This document shows positions 1-11,529 of a stretch of DNA of 64,000 nucleotides, in pieces. Position 1 is the stretch's first letter; each line of letters starts with the position of its first letter. The notes below the pieces were generated by a model that had not been told where the DNA came from, ran no database searches, and was given only the letters and a program-made list of their open reading frames with translations. A program made the translations under genes and the position numbers. The DNA lies in assembly GCA_963966185.1 (NCBI GenBank), contig CAWZYM010000185.1, positions 124,001 to 188,000 of the forward strand. The letters run 5' to 3'. This stretch comes from Rhabditoides inermis (lineage: Eukaryota; Nematoda; Chromadorea; Rhabditida; Rhabditidae).

Positions 1-680
1 CGGCCATTAGGAAATCGCAGCACGCAGCACCCACAACCACTTGTGTTATCGCACCACTTGTTAAAAATGTGATCTTCATGCATGTTTCACTATTTCGCAT
101 TGTGGCAAGTCAGAGCAAACAAAAAGAAAATGGACTTCGCGAAATCCAAGGTAAGCGTGGTGCGATAGGTTGTGCGATGTGGTGTGGTGCGAATCAATTC
201 GAAGATATAATTGCCGAGAAACTCATACACAAACAGACATCGCCTAGATCAGTTGTCCTATCGTTTTTCTAATTTCTAGTGATCACTGTGGCTGTGCACT
301 GTAAGTATATAGTTTATCACGATTTGTTTGTACTTTTGCATGTATCCCTTTCAAATTACACAAGTGTATTAAAAACGACTTATACTTCCGTGTTTGGGAT
401 CGGTATACACTATAATCGAGTTATGTATATTTGGATGAAATGCAACTATTTCAGATTACCAGAAACCGAAAGAACTTCGAAAATTTTCTATAACATGCTA
501 TTTCGGCATTCGATACAAGAGATTGCGAAATTTGGCGCCACGAGGCGCGTGTGATTGCGAAATCAGTCGAGGGCGAGTCTGGGGCCGCGCCACAGGTCAG
601 AGGCTGCTCTCTCAATCACTCTAACACCGCTCTACTTCTTTTAAATTCGATTGTTTTCTATTTTTACTAATTCAGTGTGA
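1..680. other. Upstream region, no gene recognised
   Basis: I see no exon I can defend here. Open frames at 69-272 and 279-554 lack family resemblance and coherent splice sites. The last 20 bases are a pyrimidine-rich stretch ending in CAG at 673-675, six bases before the ATG of the next gene. That is the usual form of a nematode trans-splice or 5'-UTR acceptor. Confidence 0.4.
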
Positions 681-1603
681 ATGGACGTGCGGGCAGAGAA
701 GCTGCGGCGTCTGCGAGAATCTCTCGAGGACTTCTCACTCTCGAGTGGCTGGACGGAGCTGGGGGGAATGAGCGACCGGGCATTCGACGACTGGCTAGCC
801 GAGAGAGGTGCGGAGTATTCATAGTCCTAATCTGCGAGTACGCTCTCGGCCAAACGCCGCAAAGCGAGGCGAGGCTGACCGTGGTAAGAGATGAGAGAGA
901 GAGAGAGAGAGAGAAGGCAGGCGGACCACTTTCTGGTTGCGAGTTTTGCACGCCACCACATGGCTCTGCTCGTTCGTCACTAACAGTGGCACGAGTCGTG
1001 CCCGCGCGGTGTGGCCGCCAATTGAAAGGGCAAAGCCAAACCACTAAATTTATTTTCTTCGATTCCGTTCATAATGTAATATAATAATCTCATCAAAAAT
1101 AATCTGTCCAGTGAGCCTAAGCTCTTTTACCAGATTTAGCACGCAGCGGGGGCGCGACAGTGACAAGCGATAGAGGCGCGCGGCGATGCACCATCCATAT
1201 TCAACTCTTTGACTGATTGTTTCTTTCAGGTCTTCTCTGCTCCGGCCACACCTGTCCCCGCTGCGGGGTTCGAATGAATCGCGAGAGGACCGGGGCGAGG
1301 CGATTCATCTGCCAGAAGACGGCCTGTGTGAGGCAGGGTGACGGAACGAGGATTCGCATCGGATACGCTGTCGCCTCCTTCTTCTCAGGAATCGCAAAGC
1401 GCCGACAGCTATTCATCTCTTCCTATCTCTACTTGAATGGTATGGGTACTGTAGAGCAGAGGGCTGCCGTTCTTGGTGTTTCCAAGGATTCTGTGTGCCA
1501 GTGGGACAGATGGTTGAGGGAGAAGAATGAGATCGATTGGTCCGCGCGCAACAAGATGAGCAAGTATTGGTGCGAGATTTTCGAGCAGTACGATGTTGCC
1601 TGA
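681..1603 (+). CDS. Orphan ISXO2/Merlin-transposase N-terminal domain protein
   Basis: Two exons, 681-807 and 1230-1603, give 166 aa. The phase-1 intron (donor GTGCGG, acceptor TTTCAG) rebuilds a Gly and yields WLAERGLLCSGHTCPRCG. Visible features are a zinc ribbon with ligands near C51, C54, C70 and C75, then a helix-turn-helix-like stretch (QRAAVLGVSKDSVCQWDRWL). This order, 'W..ErGLL...CP.CG...', zinc ribbon, then HTH, is the N-terminal half of ISXO2-like/Merlin transposases. The DDE catalytic domain that should follow is absent: the frame stops at TGA 1601-1603, followed by an AATAAA at about 1730. No terminal inverted repeats were noticed. The intron holds a (GA)n tract. It is probably a DNA-binding protein derived from a transposase; a truncated transposon is the alternative. 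Confidence 0.75.
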
Positions 1604-1907
1604 GGTTGTAGGAGTTGAAAGTTCCTTGTTATGCCTTTCTTATTTACACATTGTTGTTACTACTGGTTTTTCTGTCTGTTTTCATCAAAATTTTGAGTTG
1701 AAAACTGTTATGATTTGTAGAATGTATATAATAAACATCGTTATTTCGAGACAAGGTGTGGTTTTATTGTGGTTAATACGCTTTTTCCAAAACTATAAAC
1801 TTTATCAATAAATACAAACAAAAGCAAGCATAATATGGAACATTATACAAATAAGTGAATAGAATATCATTAAAAACATATAAATTTAGCACATCACTGC
1901 CTTCTCA

Positions 1908-1967
1908 TCACTGCTTCTCCTCGGACTTTTTCTGCTCCTTTTCCAACCTGAAATACGCGTTGTTCAA
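1908..1967 (-). other. Candidate terminal coding exon, owner unknown
   Basis: On the minus strand an acceptor ending TTTGTAG is followed by 19 codons reading LNNAYFRLEKEQKKSEEKQ and a stop. The charged, helix-like composition looks coding, but no upstream partner exon was identified. It lies beyond the P5CR stop and a TIR element, so it could be an alternative last exon of P5CR or a remnant of another gene. Confidence 0.25.
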
Positions 1968-2035
1968 CTACAAACAAATAAGGAAAACAGAGGTTAGTGT
2001 GACATGGTGCAGTGGTGTGGTGTGTGTATGAAGGT

Positions 2036-2247
2036 GCGGTCAATCTCTTCGGAAGCAAATCCCTAATGTTTCGAAGAAAACGCAAGGCATTCTTTGTTGT
2101 GTTCGGGAGTTTTCGGGAGTAATCCGAAGGCAATTCGGGAGTGTTTCGAGGGCGATTCGAAAAGCAATTCGTTTTAAAGGCATCGCAAGGTAATCCTGGG
2201 GGGCGATTCAATGCCGAGATTCGTTTCGAAGAGACTGACCGCAACTT
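2036..2247. mobile_element. Small TIR element (MITE), copy A
   Basis: About 210 bp bounded by inverted repeats of the form TGCGGTCARTCTCTTCG at the left and CGAAGAGACTGACCGCA at the right. The interior is made of degenerate 'cgaacactcccgaattgcc' motifs and has no coding capacity. It lies about 35 bp past the P5CR stop codon, so it probably forms part of that gene's 3' UTR. Copy B, in the opposite orientation, lies in a P5CR intron near 5,262-5,445. Confidence 0.65.
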
Positions 2248-2282
2248 GTTGGGATAAGTCTACGCACTCTACCGCTAGCTAT

Positions 2283-2950
2283 TCACAGTTCCGAGTTGCG
2301 GAATTCCTTCGGCGCGGCGCGATCCTCGGTGGAACGAGAACGCTCGGTGGCTGCCTCCACCGCGTCGATCAGAATGCCCTAGAAAGTCACGCCCATGCTG
2401 GCCACGCCCACTTCCCGCCCACCTTCAGCCCGCCCTTCTCCAGTCGGTGCATTCCGTAGACGGAGGAACCGCCGGGAGATTGGACGTCGTCCTAGAATAA
2501 ATAATAATACTGTATTTCAACTTTTCTTTTTATGGCATTGTACAATTATGGTCATTAATAAATCATACAACATACAACATCATACAATCATATCATTATA
2601 CCATCGTCTTATTCACTCTTTAACCCGCCCACCTTGAGCTTCGCGGGATGGTCGCCCGTCTCGAGCACCATCTTGGCGGCTCCCATGAGAGTGTGCGCCG
2701 CCAGCTTGATAGCCAGGTCGCGCGGAAGGCCCACCTGAAATGGACAGGTAAAGGTAAGGGTTGCCCTTGATTCGAGAGTAGTTTGCGGAGGTCGACGGAA
2801 GACTGGTGCACTTTTACAGCTCCAATCTACTTTCGCAATAATGCACTATTTACATTACGTATGAATACATTCGACTAACCTTGACACCTCCATCAGCCAG
2901 ACCCTCAATCACCGAGAACATCTGAAAGCAATTTAATATTATCACAAATT

Positions 2951-2995
<45 letters not shown>

Positions 2996-5849
2996 CTCAC
3001 ATAGCTGGGTCCGGATCCGGACAGGCCAGTGACCGGGTCGATTTGCACCTGGAACAATGCGTTACGTTTCATTCCTATCACAAATGCGGCAGTTCTGTTC
3101 TCATTTAATGCGACCATTTGGGACCACAATTTACCATTTCTTCAGCCGGAAGAATAAACAACAACAAGTTCTCAACATCGTCTCACCTCCGGCACTTCGA
3201 CGGCGAATCCGACGGTGGAGAGGAGGTCCTTGACCACGTCCGCGTCACCGTCACGACACGCCGAACCTGGATAGAAAAGAATGCGAATGGGACAATGTTC
3301 GAAACTATCAAAGAAGTATAGTGTTTTTTCCTCATTCTCGGCACGCGGTCACGCGGAGCCTGGAGCCTGGATTGAAGAGAATGGGTTAATGGTTTTTTTA
3401 ATGAAATAATAAATGTAGCACTCTTTCTTTCATGTGTACACGGAAGTAAACTTATTAATTATATAAAAAAGTATAAGGTTACTTTCCCCCGTTTCCGGCA
3501 CGCCCACAAGGATCATACTGAGTGTGTACGTTTCACAATTATAATAAAAGACGCATGCTGCGAACGAGTCAACGATGATTCAGGCTCCTTTTCACCTAAC
3601 GTGCATTTATACTGGAAAAGTACATATAATGGGTCCCCAGTTTTGGCGGTAGGCAAGCTGGGAATCGTCATTTTTCTGTTATGCACAGGCACATACATGA
3701 TGAGTCGAACGGTTGCTACCTAGTTCATTGCGCGCTATCTAAACCGGTGAACCGGTGTTATTTCTTAGAGACATTCATGGAAATGATATGCAAAATTACT
3801 CATATATACGTTTTTCGAATATACAGTATATTCTCAATTATGCATTTTCTTTTAAACAAAGCATACATGCGATAAACTAAATATGATCGAAACTAGTCGA
3901 TGACCATTGATCCATCCCCTTTCCTACCCATTGCGAATGCGCTGGCGCCGGCCGAGACGACAGCCGGAGTGTTGGGCATCACTCGAACGACGCGAGACTT
4001 GGAGGGGAGCAGCTGCAAGTGTTACATATTTATAATATGTTTCACATGTGCTATACATTATCGCAATAGGTATACTCAACAATACCACGTCTTTCTCAGA
4101 GTCAGCCTAAAAACGTCAATGAATACTTTTTCTTCATGTGATCTGCCATCGAAGACGTTTCACAGACACTATGTAGTATCTTTTCGTCGCATGGACGTCT
4201 ATAGATAGTCGGGGCTGATAGATAGACATATACTTACAATATGGTTCACATGCACTATACATTACCCCCACTCAACGATTCCACGTTGATGTGACAGCAC
4301 ATCTTTATTCATCAGTTTAAAGTTTATTTACAATATGTACTAACGCATGAGTTTCACAGACATTATGTAATCACTTTTAATGTCATGGAAATCAATAGAT
4401 AGTCATGTCAGTTTGATATACTTTAAGAATTATGAAAATGACGCACCGACTCGATATTTCTGATAGTGATTCCGAGGGCGATGGAGACAATCAGTTGCTC
4501 CTTCGACACTGTGGAAGCGATCTCCGAAGCCACCTGTGGGTATTGATTTATTGATTTTATTATTGATCAGTAGCTCTGATTTTGCCGCCTTGTACATGTT
4601 TTCCGTCACTGAGTCACCGTGTCTCTAATTTCTCCGGACAGATCAAGTTTCCTATTTATTGGTTTATTGATTGATCACGACGCTACCTTGGATACGTGGG
4701 GCGGCTTGACGGCGATGAAGATGACGTCACTCTTCTGGAGCACCTCCGTGTTCTCGTGCGTCACGTTCATGCCCAGAACCTGCGAGCAGATGACATCATG
4801 TTTTCTCTCTCTTTTTCAAAATCAATAAATCCGTCAATCAATCAATCAATCAATTATTTATACAGAATCGCTATATCCTGACACGACACACTGCATGTTG
4901 CTCTTTGCCGCTCTCACACACACTCTCCCTCTCTCCCTCTCTCTCTTTCTAGGCGCCATGTTTTTCTTCTTCTCAAAATTCAAGTGATCAAGTGTTGTCA
5001 TATCCGCATATCCCCAGTCCAATGTACCAAGACCAAGGTTACCAAAGAGTGCAGCTTCGAATTTCAATGACATCAAAAAAGTCAATGAAATCCGTGCAGT
5101 AGAACCGGTTAGTGGCGCGAAAAATTACTAGCAGCTGCGAATTGGCGAATAAAAATACATTCAGTGACCCTGTTGACTGAACCTGAAACGTTGCGCTGAA
5201 AATTTCCAGAAAAAAAGAATGGTACATAAAGCGTTGCCAAAAAGTGCAGCTTCGTTTTCAAGTAGCGGTCAGTCTCTTCGAAACACTCCCGAATGCCCCC
5301 AAAACACTTCGGAATTGCCTTTCGAGTCGCCCCCAGAACACTCCCGAATTGCCTTCGAAACACTCTCGAATACCCCCGAACACTTCAGAATGCCTTGCTA
5401 TGCCTTCGAAACACTCCCGAATGGCTTTCGAAGAGTTCAATGACACTAATCAAATCAACAAAATTCGTGTACAACCGGTTGGTGCGCGGAGAAGTTACTG
5501 GCAACGATTTGACATTTGAAAATATAAAAGCAGTGACCTTGTTGGCTGAACCTAAAACTTGCGCGGAAAATTACTAGCACAAATGAATGGCACACAAATC
5601 ATGTAGTGATCACATGACTTTCACATGACCTGTTCGCAATGTTACATATTCTATTAGTTAATAAAACATACAGACTTATTATTAAATACCTTGCACTCGT
5701 CGAGCAGCTTGATGTCGGCCTTCGGGGAGCTGGCGATGATATTCTCGGGGACAATGCGGCCTGGAAAGTGGGGACTGTGAGGATACGGTAGCGATAGGTA
5801 TACGGTAGAGATTGAGAAGTCCTATTTAGTATTGTGATCAGTGAACTCT

Positions 5850-5888
<39 letters not shown>

Positions 5889-6140
5889 TTCTCTCTCTCT
5901 ATCCGTCTTCTCTCTTTCGATTCTCTTTCTTTCTTTCCCCTAGTCTCGGTGACGATACGGGCTGGTAGATGAAGACAGGGTATTGGTGAGGACACAGTAG
6001 CGAAGCTGTCGTAAGGAAATATCTGTGGTATGGTGTCGCAGTATTCTTGAATCAGGGGCTGCCTTTACACTTTACAGTAACAAATGGGATTCGTGGGAAA
6101 AAAATTGAGAAGTTCCACTACTGTTATCAGTGATCAGTGA

Positions 6141-6172
<32 letters not shown>

Positions 6173-6630
6173 CCTCCCTCTCGATCCCTCACAAATTCAT
6201 CCTCATTCTTGATGAGTTTGAATCACAACAAAATGGTTTCGGAAGTAGTACATTCTACCCAGTGTTAGCAGGCTTCTTGACTTCATTTTCACTATAAATA
6301 TGTACAGATAAACAAAAGTGCGTTTCATGTCACTGCTGACTACTCTAATATTTTGTTTGAATCGCGTCTGAGGTCTGCGGTTCTGCACACGCAATCACAC
6401 ACACACACATACTCGCAAAACACGCATAAACACGCATTCTCTCCCCACCCTGAACACTACATATTTTATCGGTGTTTCTCCCGACTTTCAATCTGGGAAA
6501 GTGGTGGCATACGTTTGGAGTTTGAAAAAATAAGCATGTATGTTTGTAGATGCAAGCGCGACTACACAGTCGAATGTGAATAAATAGGAACTGTGAGTTT
6601 CAACGACATGCAATGAACATTGTAGATGTT

Positions 6631-6675
<45 letters not shown>

Positions 6676-6754
6676 AGGTTTGCCCACCTGAGTTGATGAG
6701 TCCTCGGGCGAGCGCCTGAGCCATCTTTCCCGCTCCAATGAAGCCAATTCTCAT
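2283..6754 (-). CDS. PYCR: Pyrroline-5-carboxylate reductase
   Basis: Eleven exons: 6688-6754, 5690-5760, 4687-4779, 4447-4533, 3928-4012, 3187-3266, 3001-3048, 2880-2921, 2633-2734, 2423-2491, 2283-2378. They give 279 aa with all phases agreeing, the usual family length. P5CR reduces pyrroline-5-carboxylate to proline with NAD(P)H, the last step of proline synthesis. The N-terminus [14 protein letters not shown] is the Rossmann dinucleotide loop, and [10 protein letters not shown] is the conserved mid-domain motif. [11 protein letters not shown] and [15 protein letters not shown] belong to the C-terminal dimerisation/substrate domain. An acceptor (TTCCAG) lies 12 nt before the ATG. The last intron is only 44 nt (2379-2422). 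Introns contain tandem duplications, a TIR element and GA/CT tracts, two of which abut 5' splice sites. Confidence 0.95.
3318..3392. repeat. Decayed copy of P5CR exon 6 junctions
   Basis: This intronic stretch resembles the two ends of P5CR exon 6 (3187-3266) with the middle missing. It starts 'tcattctcggcac' (exon: 'tcacctccggcac') and ends with the acceptor-side sequence 'cctggattgaagagaatg' (exon: 'cctggatagaaaagaatg'). It is shortened and not usable as an exon. Confidence 0.5.
4023..4420. repeat. About 205-bp tandem duplication in a P5CR intron
   Basis: Two diverged direct copies, about 4,023-4,212 and 4,229-4,420. Shared blocks in the same order include 'cacatg(t/c)(g/a)ctatacatta', 'ctcaac(a/g)at(a/t)ccacgt', 'tttcacagaca(c/t)tatgta' and 'atagatagtc'. 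There are no open frames or terminal repeats. Confidence 0.7.
4833..4883 (-). repeat. Interspersed repeat 3' end with (GATT)n tail
   Basis: The minus strand reads GTCAGGATATAGCGATTCTG, then ATAA and (TGAT)n. The same module occurs near 28,311-28,406 (plus), 37,648-37,680 (plus), 9,201-9,220 (minus) and 48,470-48,492 (minus). It is consistent with the 3' end of a SINE-like family whose simple tail grows or shrinks. No full-length body could be defined. Confidence 0.5.
5035..5605. repeat. About 195-bp tandem duplication split by a TIR element (copy B)
   Basis: Unit 1 is about 5,035-5,232 and unit 2 about 5,233-5,605. Shared blocks are 'caaa(g/a)agtgcagcttcg', 'ttcaatgacac/t', 'aaccggtt' and 'cagtgacc(c/t)tgttg(a/g)ctgaacct'. 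Unit 2 is interrupted between the first two blocks by a MITE-like insert (about 5,262-5,445) starting GCGGTCAGTCTCTTCGAAAC. That insert is the reverse complement of copy A at 2,036-2,247. The insertion therefore followed the duplication. Confidence 0.6.
5851..6179. repeat. (CT)n tracts in P5CR intron 1
   Basis: Two CT-rich dinucleotide tracts, about 5,851-5,886 and 6,140-6,180, lie in P5CR intron 1. A third tract, (GA)n at about 6,633-6,672, starts 14 nt after the exon 1 donor on the transcribed strand. Confidence 0.85.
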
Positions 6755-7868
6755 TTTGTTTGTGTTCTGGAATTGCATTAGAGTGAAGAGTTGTAAAGCA
6801 AGGCAATCGAACGCTGTTCGTCTCTCCTACACTTCTAGACAATAACAATCAACTAAAAAATAACAACAGATATGTGAAAGGAGCGATGACCCTGGAAAGT
6901 GCTTGCATAAGCGGAATCTAATCGCCGCGCGGCGCAGGCAAATGAGATATCAGTCGATCGAATGACCGTTCTCACCCCGGCTGCACTCTCTCACTCACAC
7001 GCGCTCTCTCTCTGCGCGCACTTTGATAAACTATCTGACAACGAAATTCGGAGATAACCGTCTAACCGTGGATCGGAAAAACTTCTCCCAGCCGAGACTG
7101 GAAAAAAGAAAATCAGTGAGACTACCCATACTGCAAACTGGTAAGAAGGGTAATGCGAAGTGATATATGAACTGCTTGTCAACCGCAATGAGACAGCAAC
7201 AGGTAGATACAAAGCAATAACAGGTAGAAGGTCTGCTAGCAACTCACTGCGCTCTCATAGCATCGATAAGATAGTATCAGACGAGCGGTGCATGTCGGCC
7301 GAGCGAACTTTGATGCCCAATACATAGCTAGGGGTCACTGACGGTAACTGAGGAGAGAGGAGAGAGATCAGACAGTCAATCCTTTACGATTATATCATGT
7401 GCGTGAGACGTACTTGTGACAAATTTGGACATGAGATGTGTATCTTTACAACTGTGTTTTACGATAATCATGTAATCATGTTATGCACATGTTTAGGGGT
7501 TTTCGAATTTCGAACACCCGTGTGCCGTTTTCCTCATTCATAAAAAGAGTACTCATTTCTTTTTTAGTCACTTCTAAGAATACAGTGCGCGAAATGTAGC
7601 CTCCTGTTGACGGCAAAATGTTTGAATTCTTGCGAAAAAAGACTGTGGCGAGAGGAGATGGTGTAGACGGTGAGCGCGCGTGTCTCTCCATTCCCAGTGT
7701 CTCTCACAATAAAGTAGTCCGCGCGGCCACAGTAACTGCAGCCATATACAAACACGCCAACGACTTTATTAACACAAAGACGACATCTGAGATCCGGGAG
7801 ATTATATAGAATATAGTTTAGACAAAACATAACGCGTATTTGTTGGTTGTTCGATGAGGCTCGTGTGG
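6755..7868. other. Spacer between P5CR and the secreted-peptide gene
   Basis: No exon is supportable. The region holds a short CT-rich stretch near 7,000. On the minus strand an AATAAA (plus 7,765-7,770) lies about 100 nt past the stop of the upstream secreted-protein gene. The promoter of P5CR presumably lies here, but no recognisable element is visible. Confidence 0.4.
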
Positions 7869-8054
7869 CTACTGCAGGAAGAGCCGCTTCTCCTTCAGAC
7901 TCATCAATCGGTTTACCAGCCTGAAACGTATATAAATGTATTCAGGATAAAGTAAAATGTGATGAAAAGTTAAGGTGAACACCCAGTTTCGGCATCTGGC
8001 TGGATTGTTCGTCGCGTACGAGAAGGAGCACTCATCAGAGATGACCACGCATAA

Positions 8055-8124
<70 letters not shown>

Positions 8125-8931
8125 GTAAGTTACGCACTCCCTGAGGCGTGAGTCTTCCACGTCTGCCATGAGAAAGTCCCGAACGGGCAGGCGAGAGAGA
8201 GGCTCGTTCGCCTAAAATGATAGACAAGTGAAACCCCACAATTCGAAATACGAACAGTTCGAAACTGTAGATGTTTATCCCAGTAATCAAATAGTGTGTT
8301 TACCATAACCACTTATGAATAAACTATTAAATTCTATATCATTTCATCATGTTACAGTACAAACCGTAACTATTGGTGAATGTTAAAAAGCATCTCGCCT
8401 CAGAGAAGGAATTTTAACACCATATTTCGAATTTTAAATAAGTTACATTTACACTCTTCGTAATCTTAGTAGCAATGCAGCTCTGAAAATTGAATCAGTG
8501 ATGTCATTGTGAAATGAGGAAGAGAAGGAGTGGGGAAACAATAACTTTTTCCGGATTTTTCTTGCTGTACGGATTGTTGCATGATAATTTAATAATTCTA
8601 CCGAGTTACTGCTGTCTGGTACTAACATTGCCATGTTGTACCTAGATGGTATATATTCACATATTTAAAATGTTTTTCTCACATTTATACTCTTCTCTCG
8701 GAGTCTCTGACCGTGAGAAGAGAGAGATGCAGCGGACATTCTGATTGAGAGTTGGGTACTTTGCCGGACGAATGCCCTCCACCCGGGGACAAAACACTAT
8801 TTTTGTTTGTGTAAACCTAACTACAAGCTCACATTGACAGCGGCTCGGTAGCGCATCCGGTTGAATGTGGATGCGTGCGCGAGAGCGAGTAGACCGGCGA
8901 GCAGGAGGAGGAGGGGGAGGAGGGGGCGCAT
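7869..8931 (-). CDS. Small secreted protein or peptide precursor (90 aa)
   Basis: Four exons: 8833-8931, 8138-8211, 7983-8030, 7869-7920. Phases agree throughout and give 90 aa plus a stop. The N-terminus is a clear signal peptide (MRPLLPLLLLLAGLLALAHA, with a likely cut after AHA). The mature part has no cysteine and contains a possible basic processing site, RTRR, near residues 62-65, then a C-terminal stretch ending KRLFLQ. I do not recognise a family. It could be a neuropeptide-like precursor or a small secreted effector. An acceptor (TTGCAG) lies 13 nt before the ATG, and a poly(A) signal follows. Intron 2 starts GTGCGT and within about 15 nt runs into a roughly 65-bp (AT)n tract, so the third exon is the least certain: its acceptor GATGAG lies just beyond that tract. 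Confidence 0.7.
8057..8120. repeat. (AT)n microsatellite
   Basis: About 64 bp of uninterrupted TA repeats inside intron 2 of the secreted-protein gene, starting about 15 nt downstream of its 5' splice site on the transcribed strand. Confidence 0.95.
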
Positions 8932-8941
8932 CTCGAAGGAA

Positions 8942-9360
8942 TACCTGCAAGAGAACTCAGATCATTCATTTATCCTGAATATCCAACACGTGCATCGTGT
9001 ACGCAGCTCATGAACAGCTCATATGATTTGGGAATGTGTACAACATGGGAGTACGCAGTACGCTATGAAGAAAGCGTCACGGACAATCTGCAATACAACT
9101 CATATCATTCGGGAGTGTGTGTGTAACAAGTAAAGTGTTCGAAATAGAATGGGAAGTGGCGACGGGATACCTGCAACGATACTCATATCATTCTTTCTTT
9201 CAGAATCGTTATATCCTGACTATACAACACGTACGGCACACCATAATGGACACAAACAGCTCATATCATTTGGGAATGTGTGTGCAACAAGTAAAGTGTT
9301 CGAAATGGAATGGGAAGTGGCAAAGAAACACCTGCAACCCAACTCACATCATTTGAAAGA
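8942..9360. repeat. Diverged tandem repeats carrying the leader acceptor
   Basis: Units of roughly 80-180 bp share 'acctgcaac...actcatatcatt', 'gtaaagtgttcgaaat(a/g)gaatgggaagtggc' and 'aacagctcatat(g/c)atttgggaatgtgt'. On the minus strand each unit presents a TTGCAG|GT acceptor like the one just upstream of the secreted-protein ATG, so the leader acceptor exists in several copies. Confidence 0.65.
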
Positions 9361-11471
9361 GAAAAAAGTGAAGTGTGCAACATGGGAGCACAATAAGTAC
9401 ACATATGTGGACAGTGGCACAGACGACACACCTACAGCCGATTTCACATCATTGGAACTATGGAAATAATTAAAACCCCGTTGAGCACAAGTGTGTGCAA
9501 CGTGGGAAAAAAATGCGTACGCTACGCGCTAAATGCGGAAATGTACATGTTTTTTGTAACCGTGCTGGGAAAAAAGCTGGTAGACTATTTCTACTTGGGA
9601 ACCTGTAAATAACAATATGAGGTTGTTTTGGCCAAGTCGAGAGGAAAAGCTGTGGAGTTTGAGCTCGTAACTCGCGCAATTGGAGTGAATTAGTCGAGAC
9701 GGCTATGCTATGATGTCTTCGCGGGTGGGAGAACGAGTTAAGGAACTGGGGATTTGATGGAAGGGAGGGAGGGGGAGGGGGAGGGTGAGGGAGAGCGAGA
9801 GAAGGGGGAGGAGGAGGAAAGAGAGAGAGAGAGGGAGAGAGAGATAAGGAGAGTGAGGGAGAGAGGGAGAGAGAGAGAGCGGGCGAGAGAGAAGAAGGGA
9901 TGGTGTGTGCGCGAGGGTGACTGTCACGGCGTGATGCTCCCGGAATGATCATGGGTATAAAACGACGCGATCTATAGACTACGGTATGACATGAATATAG
10001 TCGGACTGTCTCGAAGACAGAAACGCATAATGTGTCATAACTGATCACAAGACGGAATGTTTCCATGTATGGCGTTTGCATACGATCTGGCAGGAAATGT
10101 GCTCCCACTAACACCTGCGCATTACGAATTCGAAAGCGTGAGAAATTAGGAAACATTTATTTATAACATTCGCAGGTGAAACAACGGGAAATCAGTGAAT
10201 ATGTTTGAATAATGCGTGTATAAATTCTGAATGTCCGCGAAATCATCGAATCCAATGAAAAGGTCAGACACACACACAAGACGCCTGGGATTCAATAAAG
10301 ATTCGTTTAATGTCAAGTACGAAGGAATGAGGGAGGATGAATGGATGGCTTCGAGACGACGCTCCGCCCACACACGGCTTTCGCGTTCTGGAAGGAGGGG
10401 CTCTATCCCGAATATGAAATCTCTCAAGTATGTAGTGTCGACGTCGGAGAGTTATATGAAAAAAGCGAAAAAGCGGACGTGCTGATGATTCAAAATGTTC
10501 TCTTTGGCTCACCAAGTCTGCCGAAGCTCTCACGCCCTCAAAAGTCTGACGGCGCGTGTTCAATTAAGACCCGAGAGAGTGGAAAGATTCGGATGCAATA
10601 ACGACGATTGCCGTAGTGCAAATGCATGTATGTTGGCGAGCAAACAAGGAAGTCACTTTTAGGGTTTTCCTATTTTGTCATTGATAAGAAACAAGGGGAA
10701 AAACGGGAATGGAAAGAGTGACGACGATTGCACAATCTACTTTTTTTATTATGTGACAACACAGAACGCAGAAAAAAGTAGGTACAACACATTCACATTT
10801 GCAATTTCCCTTGTGAATTTGAGTTCGACATTTTACTCCCCATAGTGCAACATTGTCGTCGACTTTCGAATAGCCGTTTCACGTTCTTTGCAGATCACAA
10901 TCACATTTCGGCGGTTTAGTGGATCGCCGTGATTACGTGATCGATAAATCCCCATGCTGCTGCGAGGACAGTGCGCGCGAGAGAGCGCACACATTGGAGA
11001 GAGGCAGACAGATCGGCGGGGGCAGCAGTGGGATTACGGTAACGAATACCAATCAAGCGAAATCTCGGCTAGCCCCCAGTGCTCGACACACGAACAGTGC
11101 TGCCCACGTTTCGCACTGAGTTTGCGATATTATTACACGTATTTGGTTGTAGATATCTGAATATTTTGGCTGACTACACCAACACATCCACGGTTTTCCT
11201 CAGATAGCGAGGATTCCGACTGGTGAGGCGATTTTCATTTTTTTTTCCAATTTCAAAGTGGCATTGATGGTGCGATGAGCATTAAATGTCTAAAATAAAA
11301 CGATGCAAAATAATGGAGAAAAAACTATGCAATAAATTGTTTTAATTTCATGAAATGTATGCATAATCGAGATAATCCCTCAAGCATCAAACTCTAAACG
11401 GATCACTTCCACTCACACACCACAACTATTGCTCTCTCGCCTGATATCACTTTTTGGTCCTCTCCTCTCCT

Positions 11472-11529
<58 letters not shown>

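Noticed and set aside
7970..8290. 106-aa frame through the (AT)n tract (Tyr-Ile repeats)
   Set aside because: Splicing out the tract gives phase-consistent exons with a signal peptide; the read-through is a repeat translation.
8657..8950. Pro-rich 97-aa minus frame starting MQVFLRDAPPPP
   Set aside because: It lies in the wrong frame relative to the signal-peptide frame, which continues correctly into three more exons.
9470..10156. 228-aa minus-strand ORF rich in Leu-Ser and Pro
   Set aside because: It is the product of a GA/CT-rich block, with no splice context and no family resemblance.
10160..10610. Overlapping protein-like frames on both strands
   Set aside because: Neither strand gives a phase-consistent exon chain or recognisable motif, so no gene is called.
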